From Methanomicrobiales archaeon (GTDB lineage: Archaea; Halobacteriota; Methanomicrobia; Methanomicrobiales; Methanoculleaceae), in assembly GCA_012797575.1 (NCBI GenBank), contig JAAZOW010000231.1, positions 1-11,864 on the forward strand: 11,864 nt of DNA. Reading direction: 5' to 3'. Below are positions 1 to 5,119 of this stretch, piece by piece. The first letter of the stretch is position 1. Each line of letters starts with the position of its first letter. The notes below the pieces were generated by a model. The model was not told the DNA's origin, searched no databases, and saw nothing but the letters and a program-made list of their open reading frames with translations. Both the position numbers and the translations under genes were made by a program.

Positions 1-98
1 AGCCCACCCAGGCGCTCCATCTCGCCTTTGATGTCTCCAACGGCGTTATCAACGTCCTGTTCACTCTCCCATTTCACAACAGATATCGTTCGTGCCAT
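1..98 (-). CDS. Unrecognised protein, N-terminal fragment (3' end outside window)
   Basis: An open frame reads from an ATG at 98 down to the window edge, giving about 32 residues that begin MARTISVVKWESEQDVDNAV. The start is supported by a good Shine-Dalgarno match (GAGGT on the minus strand, 105-109) six bases upstream and by a TATA-like stretch at 134-142. The residues visible are soluble and rich in acidic side chains; there is no signal peptide or membrane segment. I do not recognise the family and give no function. It lies downstream of zpr1 on the same strand but is separated by a T-rich terminator and its own promoter-like sequence, so it is probably a separate transcript. Confidence 0.6.
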   Translation of the reverse strand, partial: MARTISVVKWESEQDVDNAVGDIKGEMERLGG

Positions 99-133
99 CT
101 CGTTACCTCACGGCGTGGCCTATACGGGGTAGC

Positions 134-142
134 TCTATTTTA
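134..142 (-). promoter_or_regulatory. Possible TATA box for the gene starting at 98
   Basis: The minus strand reads CTAAAATAG, an A/T-rich box in an otherwise GC-rich spacer. Its centre is about 40 bases upstream of the ATG, which would place the transcript start near 112 and leave a short leader that just holds the GAGGT ribosome binding site. The match is weak and no start site is mapped. Confidence 0.35.
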
Positions 143-194
143 GGTTAACCCCGAAGCGGGCCAGCTCCGATCCCATCCACGGCAGAGGTGGCAC

Positions 195-210
195 CCCGGC
201 TTTACCCGGG
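195..210. repeat. Small perfect hairpin in spacer
   Basis: CCCGG at 195-199 pairs with CCGGG at 206-210 over a six-base loop. It lies between the zpr1 terminator and the next gene on the minus strand. It may add to transcript end formation or be chance in GC-rich DNA. Confidence 0.4.
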
Positions 211-234
211 ATCGCGACGGCCCGAGATCAAGCT

Positions 235-242
235 AAAAAAAA
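235..242 (-). terminator. Oligo-T terminator after zpr1
   Basis: On the minus strand eight consecutive T's follow the zpr1 stop codon after two bases. Archaeal RNA polymerase terminates at such T-runs without needing a hairpin, so this is a natural end for the sepF-zpr1 transcript. Confidence 0.65.
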
Positions 243-244
243 GA

Positions 245-769
245 TTAGATCGGTCTATCGAGGCGCATCTTCCTGGCTTTCTCACTGACGAGTGCGCTGT
301 TCCCGGCGGGATCCTTGAGGGTGACCGTGAACGGAAAGGCCACCTCCCGTGCGGCGGCGATCTTCTCCTGCACCCTGAGCGCAGCCGCCCGCTCCTCATC
401 GCTCTCCGCACGGGCAAGGACGTTTTCCACCGCCTCCTCGAACCGCGAGAGAACTCCCTCGACGTTGGTGACGAACCCCTCACAGGCGATCCCAGGCTCG
501 ACCGCAAGGCCAAGCTCCGGGATCTCGATCGTCCCGGTCATGCTCCGCACCACCCTTGTGGAGAGGTCATCGAGCTCCTCAATCCGCATCGTCCACTCGA
601 CCGGCTCCCCTTCCCCTGGGATGATGGTGTCGGTGTGCCGGTAGCCGCAGGCATCGCAGGCGATCGAGATGATCAGGAGATCCGGGAAGTGGGGGATCTC
701 GAGGTGGTGGTGGACGATCCGGATCTCGCACCCGCACGCAGGACAGGTTCCCGGGTAGATCTCCCGCAC
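245..769 (-). CDS. ZPR1-related zinc finger protein
   Basis: A 174-residue protein with a four-cysteine zinc ribbon near the N-terminus (C9-x2-C12 and C38-x2-C41, the second in CDACGYR), followed by a beta-rich body and a charged helical C-terminus. This matches the short archaeal ZPR1-related family, which carries one zinc-finger/homology unit where eukaryotic ZPR1 has two. Eukaryotic ZPR1 binds and chaperones elongation factor eEF1A; a similar role with archaeal EF-1alpha is an inference. The start is a GTG at 767-769, directly after the sepF stop codon (TAA at 770-772) and preceded by GGTGG; the next in-frame ATG would remove the zinc finger. The zero-base junction implies co-transcription and translational coupling with sepF. 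Confidence 0.85.
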   Translation of the reverse strand: MREIYPGTCPACGCEIRIVHHHLEIPHFPDLLIISIACDACGYRHTDTIIPGEGEPVEWTMRIEELDDLSTRVVRSMTGTIEIPELGLAVEPGIACEGFVTNVEGVLSRFEEAVENVLARAESDEERAAALRVQEKIAAAREVAFPFTVTLKDPAGNSALVSEKARKMRLDRPI

Positions 770-1147
770 TTACTGGCCACCGCCGATCTTCTCGCGCGAG
801 ATCTTGACGGACATGGGCGTGATGACGACGTACTTCTGTTCGCCAAGCCCGACAATATCGCCGTTTACATCTCTTGCCACGTCGCGGAGGTCCTTTAAGA
901 CCCTCTCAAAGGTTATCTTATCCATCTTCAGCCGCCCGATATCGACTATGATGATGTTGCCATTATAGACTTCATCTTTAATGCGGGGGGTATCCTTGAG
1001 ATCCGCGATGGTGGCGATCTTGACGTACATGGATGCTGGCTCCTCTGACGTCGCCCCCTCATATGAGGCAAGGTCAAGCTCCAGGTATTCGTCTTCGCCT
1101 TTCACAGGATTTTTACCGAGAATGCTGTCAAAGAGCTTTTTAACCAT
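770..1147 (-). CDS. sepF: Archaeal SepF, FtsZ membrane anchor
   Basis: A 125-residue protein with the two parts expected of archaeal SepF. Residues 1-12 (MVKKLFDSILGK) form a short amphipathic helix that would bind the membrane; after an acidic linker, residues 40-112 form the SepF core, containing YVKIATIADLKDTPRIKDE, a hydrophobic GNIIIVDIGRL strand and GLGEQKYVVITP. In archaea with FtsZ, SepF dimers tether the division ring to the inner face of the membrane. The ATG has no Shine-Dalgarno sequence, but a TATA box lies about 27 bases upstream, suggesting a leaderless mRNA. It abuts zpr1 downstream. The length is normal. The family call is strong; the leaderless reading is inferred. Confidence 0.88.
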   Translation of the reverse strand: MVKKLFDSILGKNPVKGEDEYLELDLASYEGATSEEPASMYVKIATIADLKDTPRIKDEVYNGNIIIVDIGRLKMDKITFERVLKDLRDVARDVNGDIVGLGEQKYVVITPMSVKISREKIGGGQ

Positions 1148-1168
1148 AGAAATGGTGAGGAAAGAATT

Positions 1169-1180
1169 TTATTTAATAGT
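1169..1180 (-). promoter_or_regulatory. TATA box of sepF
   Basis: The minus strand reads ACTATTAAATAA in the 50-base gap between the PUA gene and sepF. The centre lies about 27 bases before the sepF ATG, the usual distance from TATA box to transcription start, so the transcript may begin at or next to the start codon. No ribosome binding site is visible in the gap, which agrees with this. Confidence 0.5.
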
Positions 1181-1197
1181 ATCTTTTAATTTCTGCC

Positions 1198-1695
1198 TCA
1201 GATCTCGAGATTCCAGATATCATCTCCGACATTATGGACGCTCCTGACCGACTTACCCCGCTCCTGCCGTTCCATATCCGTGGCATCCAGGAGTGCAATC
1301 CCCACAGCGAGCGGTTTGCCGTGGCGTTCCTCAACGACCTGCACCGGGTGTCCGGCGCGGATATCAGGTGATATCGAGGTGATCCCGGGGCGCATGGCAT
1401 CCGCGCCGTTTGCGATGAACCTGACCGCGCCGGTATCGACCACCACCTGCCGTTCAGGAATGGGGTGCTCGATGAGCCCCCGCAGGGTGGGAAAGACCCA
1501 GGTATCGGTGGCTATCAGGAATGGTTTTTTGTCAACGAGGTAGATCTCGACGGGAGCATCAGTCTCAACCCGCTCGATCCGGTCAGATCGGAAGAGTTCA
1601 GCCGACGGCCCAATCTCCTCAGCGAGCCGATCCAGTATTCGAGTAATCTGCGATCTCCTGATAACGTGACGTTTCTTGATAGTAAGCTTTGACAT
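1198..1695 (-). CDS. PUA-domain RNA-binding protein (MCT-1/Tma20-like)
   Basis: A 165-residue protein. Residues 1-80 are an N-terminal domain with a basic start (KKRHVIRRSQ), a helical segment and the IYLVDKKPFLI strand. Residues 82-160 form a PUA domain beginning RQVVVDTGAVRFIANGADAM and continuing through GITSI, IRAGHPVQVV and PLAVGIALLD. This order matches the archaeal relatives of eukaryotic MCT-1/Tma20, which act in translation initiation and ribosome recycling; the exact archaeal role is not settled. The ATG at 1695 has AGAGGT (1705-1710) about nine bases upstream and a TATA box at 1741-1750. It is the first gene of a minus-strand group followed by sepF and zpr1, and it diverges from the Sm-like gene. 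A role in tRNA modification is less likely because no catalytic domain is attached. Confidence 0.8.
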   Translation of the reverse strand: MSKLTIKKRHVIRRSQITRILDRLAEEIGPSAELFRSDRIERVETDAPVEIYLVDKKPFLIATDTWVFPTLRGLIEHPIPERQVVVDTGAVRFIANGADAMRPGITSISPDIRAGHPVQVVEERHGKPLAVGIALLDATDMERQERGKSVRSVHNVGDDIWNLEI

Positions 1696-1740
1696 CTGAT
1701 CCAGACCTCTAGGAAACAGGTATTCTTCGCAATAACGCGG

Positions 1741-1750
1741 TTATATTTAA
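1741..1750 (-). promoter_or_regulatory. TATA box of the PUA gene (may also work on the plus strand)
   Basis: TTAAATATAA on the minus strand predicts a start near 1718-1722 and a leader that contains the AGAGGT ribosome binding site. The same bases read TTATATTTAA on the plus strand and could serve the Sm-like gene with a leader of about 35 bases. Confidence 0.55.
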
Positions 1751-1765
1751 GTAGTTTCTTCGCTC

Positions 1766-1775
1766 AAATATATTA
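1766..1775 (+). promoter_or_regulatory. TATA box of the Sm-like/eL37/purF group
   Basis: AAATATATTA lies about 35 bases before the ATG at 1805, predicting a transcript start near 1797. A GAGGGT-like ribosome binding site sits at 1793-1798, so if this box is used the leader would be very short; the upstream box at 1741-1750 would give a leader that fully contains that site. Confidence 0.5.
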
Positions 1776-1804
1776 CTCCAGAAAGGACGGCAGAGGGTAG
1801 CTAT

Positions 1805-2032
1805 ATGACGCCAAGACCATTGGATATTTTAGATCAGGTACTGAACCGTCAGCCCGTCATCATCAGCCTCAAAGGTGGAAGGGAGATCCGGGGTATCCTC
1901 CAGGGATACGACGTTCACATGAACCTGGTGTTGGACAAGGCAGAAGAAGAGGTGGACGGCGCAGTGCAGAAACTCGGCACGCTGATCGTCCGCGGCGATA
2001 ATGTGATCTACATCACCCCTTCAGTTGAGTGA
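1805..2032 (+). CDS. Sm-like archaeal RNA-binding protein (SmAP/Lsm)
   Basis: A 75-residue protein, the usual length for an archaeal Sm protein. A short N-terminal helix (PLDILDQVLN) precedes the Sm1 motif at about 18-50 (VIISLKGGREIRGILQGYD, then HMNLVLDKAEE) and the Sm2 motif near the end (IVRGDNVIYITP). The aspartate and asparagine of the DVHMN stretch and the RGDN loop are the standard uridine-binding positions. Such proteins form heptameric rings that bind U-rich RNA. The ATG follows a GAGGGT-type site. The pairing with eL37 directly downstream (14 bases apart) is a common archaeal arrangement and supports the call. Confidence 0.93.
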   Translation: MTPRPLDILDQVLNRQPVIISLKGGREIRGILQGYDVHMNLVLDKAEEEVDGAVQKLGTLIVRGDNVIYITPSVE

Positions 2033-2046
2033 GTAGGTGAGAGAGA

Positions 2047-2229
2047 ATGTCAAAAGGCACACCTTCATTGGGTAAACGACAGAAGCGCACCCACATAACC
2101 TGCAGGCGTTGTGGCAAAGCTTCATTTCATGCGCAGCATAAAGTCTGTGCGGCCTGCGGTTTTGGGAGAAGCCGGAAAATCCGCAGTTACCGCTGGACCG
2201 AGAAGAAAGCGAAGGTACCGACGCACTAG
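2047..2229 (+). CDS. rpl37e: Large-subunit ribosomal protein eL37
   Basis: A 60-residue, strongly basic protein with a zinc-binding pair of CxxC motifs (CRRCGK near residue 19 and CAACGFG near residue 34), the signature of eL37, a protein buried in the archaeal and eukaryotic 50S/60S subunit. The start MSKGTPSLGKRQKRTHI matches the family N-terminus. The ribosome binding site GGTGA at 2036-2040 lies six bases before the ATG. It is transcribed with the Sm-like gene upstream and probably with purF, which begins nine bases after its stop codon. Confidence 0.95.
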   Translation: MSKGTPSLGKRQKRTHITCRRCGKASFHAQHKVCAACGFGRSRKIRSYRWTEKKAKVPTH

Positions 2230-2238
2230 AGTTGGATC

Positions 2239-3675
2239 ATGTGTGGTATCGTAGGCATCGTCGATGCTGGCGGTGCCTCTTTCCCGCTGTACTACGCCCT
2301 GTACGCACTCCAGCACCGGGGGCAGGAGAGCGCAGGGATCTCCACTTTTGAGGGCACAACCCTCCATACCTACAAAGCCCAGGGGCTCGTCGCCGAGGTC
2401 TTCGAGAGCCATACCCTGGAGAAGCTGCGCGGCAACGCCGGGATAGGGCACGTCCGCTACCCGGCAACCGGATCGGCAGTCCCGGAGAACGTTCAACCGT
2501 TCAACTTCCGCTACCAGGGGCTCGACCTCTCGATAGCCCACAACGGCAATCTGGTCAACACGACCGAGCTCCGGGAGGAGTATGAGCGCAAGGGCCAGAT
2601 CTTCTGCACCACGACCGATGCCGAGGTCATAGGCTATATCATCGCCGAAGCGCTCCGAACCTCGAAGAGCATGGAGAATGCCGTCCGACACTGCATGCAC
2701 CGCCTTCGGGGCTCTTATGCCATTGTCGCGCTGCTAAACGACACCGTGTATGCTTTCCGTGATCCACTCGGCATCATACCGCTCTGTATCGGCGAACTTG
2801 ACCACGGCTACATCATCGCCTCGGAGAGCGTGGCAATCGATGCGCTCGATGGCAAGCTCATCAGGGATGTGCGGCCAGGGGAGCTCGTCCGCCTCGATGG
2901 AGACGACCTCTCCTCTACCCAGATCACGACAGCAAAACGAACAGCGCACTGCATCTTTGAGTACGTCTACTTCGCCCGCGCCGACTCGGTCATAGACGGG
3001 AGGCTGGTCTACGACGTCCGGCGCCGGATCGGGCAGGGCCTCTATGACGTTTTGCCCATCACGGGAGATATCGTCTGTCCGGTCCCTGACTCCGGGACCG
3101 CCTACGCCGCCGGCTACGCTGAACGGTCAGGGATCCCGTTCGTTGAGGGGTTGATGAAGAACCGATACGTGGGACGGACGTTCATCATGCCGGTCCAGCA
3201 ACAGCGGGAACGGGCAGTCAGGATCAAGCTCAACACCGTCAAGGGCAATTTGAAGGGCAAAAGAGTGGTCCTCATCGATGATAGCATCGTCCGTGGGACA
3301 ACGTCCCGCCGGATTGTGAAGATGATCCAGGAGGCGGGGGCAAGCGAGATCCACCTCCGGGTCGGCTCCCCCCCGATCATCTCCCCCTGCTACCTCGGGG
3401 TGGATATGCCCTCCCGCACGGAACTGATCGCGAGTGGGAAGGGGATTGAGGCAGTGCGGGAGAGCGTCGGTGCGACATCGCTTGCCTACATCCCGCTCAG
3501 AGATCTGGTGGAGGCGATCGGGTGCAACGAGCAGGACCTCTGCACCGGATGCCTGACCGGGTGCTACCCGGTCGGTATCAGCGGGGAGGAGTGCCGCCAC
3601 AATGCCATAGACTACGTGGCAGGCACCCATCAGGCTGATCTCTCGGCCTTCAGGATCGAGAAGCAGCGGACGTAA
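2239..3675 (+). CDS. purF: Amidophosphoribosyltransferase (glutamine PRPP amidotransferase)
   Basis: A full-length 478-residue enzyme for the first step of purine synthesis: PRPP plus glutamine to 5-phosphoribosylamine. The N-terminal glutamine amidohydrolase domain begins MCGIVGI, so Cys2 becomes the nucleophile once Met is removed; QHRGQESAGI, HVRYPATG and HNGNLVN follow. The C-terminal phosphoribosyltransferase domain carries the PRPP loop VVLIDDSIVRGTT at about 343-355. Cysteines at 238, 384, 435 and 438 match the four ligands of the [4Fe-4S] cluster of the Bacillus-type enzyme, so this is a cluster-containing form, but without the Bacillus propeptide. The ribosome binding site is weak, and the nine-base gap from eL37 suggests translation from the same transcript. 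A hairpin and T-run follow the stop. Confidence 0.96.
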   Translation: MCGIVGIVDAGGASFPLYYALYALQHRGQESAGISTFEGTTLHTYKAQGLVAEVFESHTLEKLRGNAGIGHVRYPATGSAVPENVQPFNFRYQGLDLSIAHNGNLVNTTELREEYERKGQIFCTTTDAEVIGYIIAEALRTSKSMENAVRHCMHRLRGSYAIVALLNDTVYAFRDPLGIIPLCIGELDHGYIIASESVAIDALDGKLIRDVRPGELVRLDGDDLSSTQITTAKRTAHCIFEYVYFARADSVIDGRLVYDVRRRIGQGLYDVLPITGDIVCPVPDSGTAYAAGYAERSGIPFVEGLMKNRYVGRTFIMPVQQQRERAVRIKLNTVKGNLKGKRVVLIDDSIVRGTTSRRIVKMIQEAGASEIHLRVGSPPIISPCYLGVDMPSRTELIASGKGIEAVRESVGATSLAYIPLRDLVEAIGCNEQDLCTGCLTGCYPVGISGEECRHNAIDYVAGTHQADLSAFRIEKQRT

Positions 3676-3681
3676 CCCTGC

Positions 3682-3721
3682 GTGCGTATGGGCCTGGACT
3701 GGCCCTTGGCGCACAGCTTTT
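3682..3721 (+). terminator. purF terminator hairpin with T-run
   Basis: GTGCG (3682-3686) pairs with CGCAC (3710-3714), and inside it GGGCC (3690-3694) pairs with GGCCC (3701-3705). A TTTT run follows at 3718-3721. It begins seven bases after the purF stop codon, fitting the end of the Sm-eL37-purF transcript. Confidence 0.6.
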
Positions 3722-3884
3722 CTCCATCTGCTACACCCACAAACCCGGAGGGTGGACCTGACGTGGAGCCATGCGCGGCGCCGGGGAGGAATTCAGTACC
3801 GAGTACGGGCTTGCCCGGGTGAGCTACACCCCGCGTTATCGGGCGAGGCCTCCTACGAGAGTGGGGGGACCCACAGGGTATAAT
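3722..3884 (-). other. Structured GC-rich non-coding stretch, candidate RNA gene
   Basis: No protein frame here looks real, but the DNA holds several nested inverted repeats. They are 3722-3726 with 3764-3768, enclosing 3734-3738 with 3750-3754; a three-way-junction-like unit closed by 3785-3789 with 3849-3853, containing 3796-3799 with 3803-3806, 3813-3817 with 3840-3844 and 3817-3821 with 3827-3831; and 3861-3865 with 3870-3874. A weak TATA-like sequence on the minus strand (ATTATACC, 3877-3884) could start a transcript near 3855 that would run towards the purF terminator region. The strand is a guess, since hairpins fold from either strand. I cannot assign it to a known RNA family. Confidence 0.3.
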
Positions 3885-3976
3885 CGCTCGAGGATTTCCA
3901 CACTCACGATCCATACTTCGTCTCCAGAGTGGCAGACCATTGAGCTACTCCTTCAACATCGCACGATAAAAGAACA
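3885..3976. other. Spacer without recognised feature
   Basis: This stretch lies between the structured block and the 3' end of the tRNA. It holds no credible protein frame. The only thing seen is a TTTT run on the minus strand at 3968-3971, just past the tRNA, which probably ends the tRNA transcript. Confidence 0.4.
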
Positions 3977-4051
3977 TAGCGAGGGATGGATTTGAACCAT
4001 CGGTCTACGGGTTATGAGCCCGCCGGGATTTCCTGACTACCCCACCTCGCT
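3977..4051 (-). tRNA. Initiator tRNA-Met (anticodon CAT)
   Basis: The minus strand gives a complete cloverleaf: acceptor stem AGCGAGG with CCTCGCT (outer pair A-T), D-arm starting TGGGGTAGTC, an anticodon loop CTCATAA, a T-arm with GGTTCAAATCC, and discriminator base A at 3977. The three G-C pairs that close the anticodon stem (GGG and CCC) together with the A1-U72 pair mark the archaeal initiator rather than an elongator. CCA is not encoded and must be added after transcription. There is no intron. A TATA box lies at 4091-4099. Confidence 0.95.
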
Positions 4052-4090
4052 CCAGTAAACCCGTGAGGTATATACGTTAGATGTCTCCAG

Positions 4091-4099
4091 ATATATAAT
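4091..4099 (-). promoter_or_regulatory. TATA box of the initiator tRNA
   Basis: The minus strand reads ATTATATAT, a near-consensus archaeal TATA box about 45 bases upstream of the tRNA 5' end. It predicts a start near 4070 and a leader of about 19 bases. A second TATA-like sequence at 4068-4075 is too close to the mature 5' end to be the main promoter. Confidence 0.65.
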
Positions 4100-4132
4100 T
4101 TGCTGAAGACTCAACCGTCGCCTCTCACCCAA

Positions 4133-4141
4133 TGATTAATA
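4133..4141 (+). promoter_or_regulatory. Possible TATA box of the thioredoxin-like gene
   Basis: TGATTAATA lies about 32 bases before the ATG at 4169. No clear Shine-Dalgarno sequence precedes that ATG, so a short-leader or leaderless transcript is possible. The plus-strand reading of the TATA box at 4091-4099 is an alternative. Confidence 0.35.
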
Positions 4142-4168
4142 GCAGCGTGGGTTCAATACCTCCATTGC

Positions 4169-4585
4169 ATGGAAGAAAAGAGACCGATGGACGATGATTT
4201 GCAACGCCTCCGCGAAAGGCGTCTCCGTGAGCTGGAGGCCGGAATCCTCGGCGATTCTGGCAACGTCATTGAGATCAACGACGATACGTTTCAGGGTATC
4301 GCAGAGAAGTACCCTTTCCTCGTCATCGATGTCTGGGCAGAATGGTGCGGTCCCTGCCGGATGGTTGCCCCGGTGGTCGAGAACCTTGCACGCGATTTCG
4401 CCGGCAGAGTGACCTTCGGTAAGTGCAACGTCGATCTCAATCCCAGGATAGCATCGAGTTTCAGCATATCCGCAATACCAACGCTTCTATTCTTCGCAAA
4501 CGGCATGCTCGTCGACCGGGTGGTCGGCGCACTCCCCGAAGGGACCCTGCGGTCGAGGGTCACGCGAGCCTTTGGGACCGGTTAG
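4169..4585 (+). CDS. Thioredoxin-like protein with charged N-terminal extension
   Basis: A 138-residue protein whose residues 35-136 form a thioredoxin fold. The redox motif WCGPC is at 59-63 (C60, C63) and the cis-proline of SAIPTLLFF at P104. It should carry out dithiol-disulfide exchange in the cytoplasm; there is no signal peptide. Before the fold lie about 30 residues rich in Arg, Glu and Asp (DDDLQRLRERRLRELE), predicted as a helix and absent from a minimal 105-residue thioredoxin. A second in-frame ATG at 4187 would drop six residues and begin MDDDLQRL; neither start has a good ribosome binding site, so the exact N-terminus is open. It stands alone, and its stop codon lies inside a hairpin. 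Confidence 0.9.
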   Translation: MEEKRPMDDDLQRLRERRLRELEAGILGDSGNVIEINDDTFQGIAEKYPFLVIDVWAEWCGPCRMVAPVVENLARDFAGRVTFGKCNVDLNPRIASSFSISAIPTLLFFANGMLVDRVVGALPEGTLRSRVTRAFGTG

Positions 4586-4590
4586 GTCCC
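4574..4590 (+). terminator. Hairpin overlapping the thioredoxin stop codon
   Basis: GGGACC (4574-4579) pairs perfectly with GGTCCC (4585-4590) around the loop GGTTA. The TAG stop codon spans the end of the loop and the first base of the stem. It lacks a following T-run, so it may stabilise the 3' end rather than terminate on its own. Confidence 0.45.
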
Positions 4591-4617
4591 ACACCACCAA
4601 ACTCCGTCTCCCCCCGT

Positions 4618-4679
4618 CACAAGTCCGTACCCACTTCCCGGGGACAAGGCCATGGTGGTTGGTACAAACCGGACCTGTG
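4618..4679. repeat. Long imperfect foldback in the convergent spacer
   Basis: The ten bases at 4618-4627 pair with 4670-4679 at nine positions (one A-C mismatch), and CCAC (4631-4634) can pair with GTGG (4655-4658) inside. The result is a rod-like hairpin between the converging thioredoxin and dehydratase-like genes. Its role is unknown; it may be part of the 3' untranslated region of either transcript. Confidence 0.4.
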
Positions 4680-4683
4680 GAGA

Positions 4684-4725
4684 GGGGGTATGGGGTTTTT
4701 CGGGCATCACGGGCGAGGTGGGGGG
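4684..4725 (+). other. G-quadruplex motif in convergent spacer
   Basis: Five runs of three or more G's occur on the plus strand: 4684-4688, 4692-4695, 4702-4704, 4711-4713 and 4720-4725. The first four are separated by 3, 6 and 6 bases, which satisfies the usual four-run pattern with loops of one to seven bases. It would form in plus-strand DNA or in read-through RNA of the thioredoxin gene. Confidence 0.45.
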
Positions 4726-4744
4726 ATCCGCTATCCACCCATCC
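4717..4744. terminator. Hairpin between converging genes
   Basis: GGAT (4724-4727) pairs with ATCC (4733-4736) over a five-base loop, extended by GGTGGG (4717-4722) with CCCATCC (4738-4744, one bulged T). It ends about 17 bases from the stop codon of the minus-strand gene and, on the plus strand, follows a TTTTT run at 4696-4700, so it could separate the two transcripts. Confidence 0.4.
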
Positions 4745-4760
4745 CCGGAATTGCGGCACA

Positions 4761-5108
4761 CTAGAGCGATCCGCCCTGTCGGCACCAGAGCCACCCGGAG
4801 AGGCGGGCAGCCATGATGAAGTCGTTTCGGGAGAGTCCACCGATAGCGTAGGTATACCAGGCGACATCCACAGTCTGACCTTTGGTGATACCGATATCGG
4901 GGAGATGACCCTCCCGCGCAGAGAACCGGGAAATTTCCTGAAGAAGTTTTACGGCATCACAGAAGTTCTTACAGACGAATCGGGCAACCAGGCGCCCATC
5001 CTCAAACGACCACCCCGGAACTCCGGGCAGGAGGTCAACGATCTCCCGCCGGGTCAGCGGTGCCGTATCCGCGACATCCGGGCTGATCGGTTCGGACGAA
5101 AGATCCAT
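4761..5108 (-). CDS. Pterin-4a-carbinolamine dehydratase-like protein, active site degenerate
   Basis: From the ATG at 5108 the protein has 115 residues and the small alpha/beta layout of the PCD/DCoH family: LTRREIVDLLPGVPGW, a strand region, a helix, then GHLPDI and a C-terminal YAIGGLSRNDFIMA stretch. The classical enzyme dehydrates 4a-hydroxytetrahydrobiopterin. Here the catalytic HHP motif reads H68-L69-P70 and the third histidine, expected in THxxGGLT, is Tyr87, so two of the three catalytic histidines are missing while Asp96 is kept. Activity is therefore doubtful. The start at 5108 is chosen because GGTGAGG precedes it at normal spacing; longer frames up to 5198 add 30 residues that do not look like family sequence. 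It may be its own transcript or read-through from purM. Confidence 0.75.
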   Translation of the reverse strand: MDLSSEPISPDVADTAPLTRREIVDLLPGVPGWSFEDGRLVARFVCKNFCDAVKLLQEISRFSAREGHLPDIGITKGQTVDVAWYTYAIGGLSRNDFIMAARLSGWLWCRQGGSL

Positions 5109-5119
5109 TGCCTGATCCC

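Noticed and set aside
188..898. A 236-codon open frame on the plus strand
   Set aside because: It lies opposite zpr1 and sepF, both of which have clear family motifs; its translation is rich in Arg, Pro, Asp and Leu with no recognisable domain, as expected of a shadow frame in GC-rich DNA.
3722..3768. SRP (7S) RNA helix 8, suggested by CAGG and AGCAG on the minus strand
   Set aside because: The bases between the two motifs do not give the conserved short stem and GGAA-type tetraloop, and the conserved Alu-domain sequence was not found; kept only as a similarity within the structured-RNA finding.
3775..3860. RNase P RNA, suggested by GGGGAGGAA on the plus strand
   Set aside because: The conserved GAGGAAAGTCC and the 3' ACAGAA-type element are absent.
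3127..3914. Minus-strand frames crossing the end of purF into the spacer
   Set aside because: They are antisense to the PurF catalytic domain or cover the inverted repeats of the spacer, and their products have no domain or coding signal.
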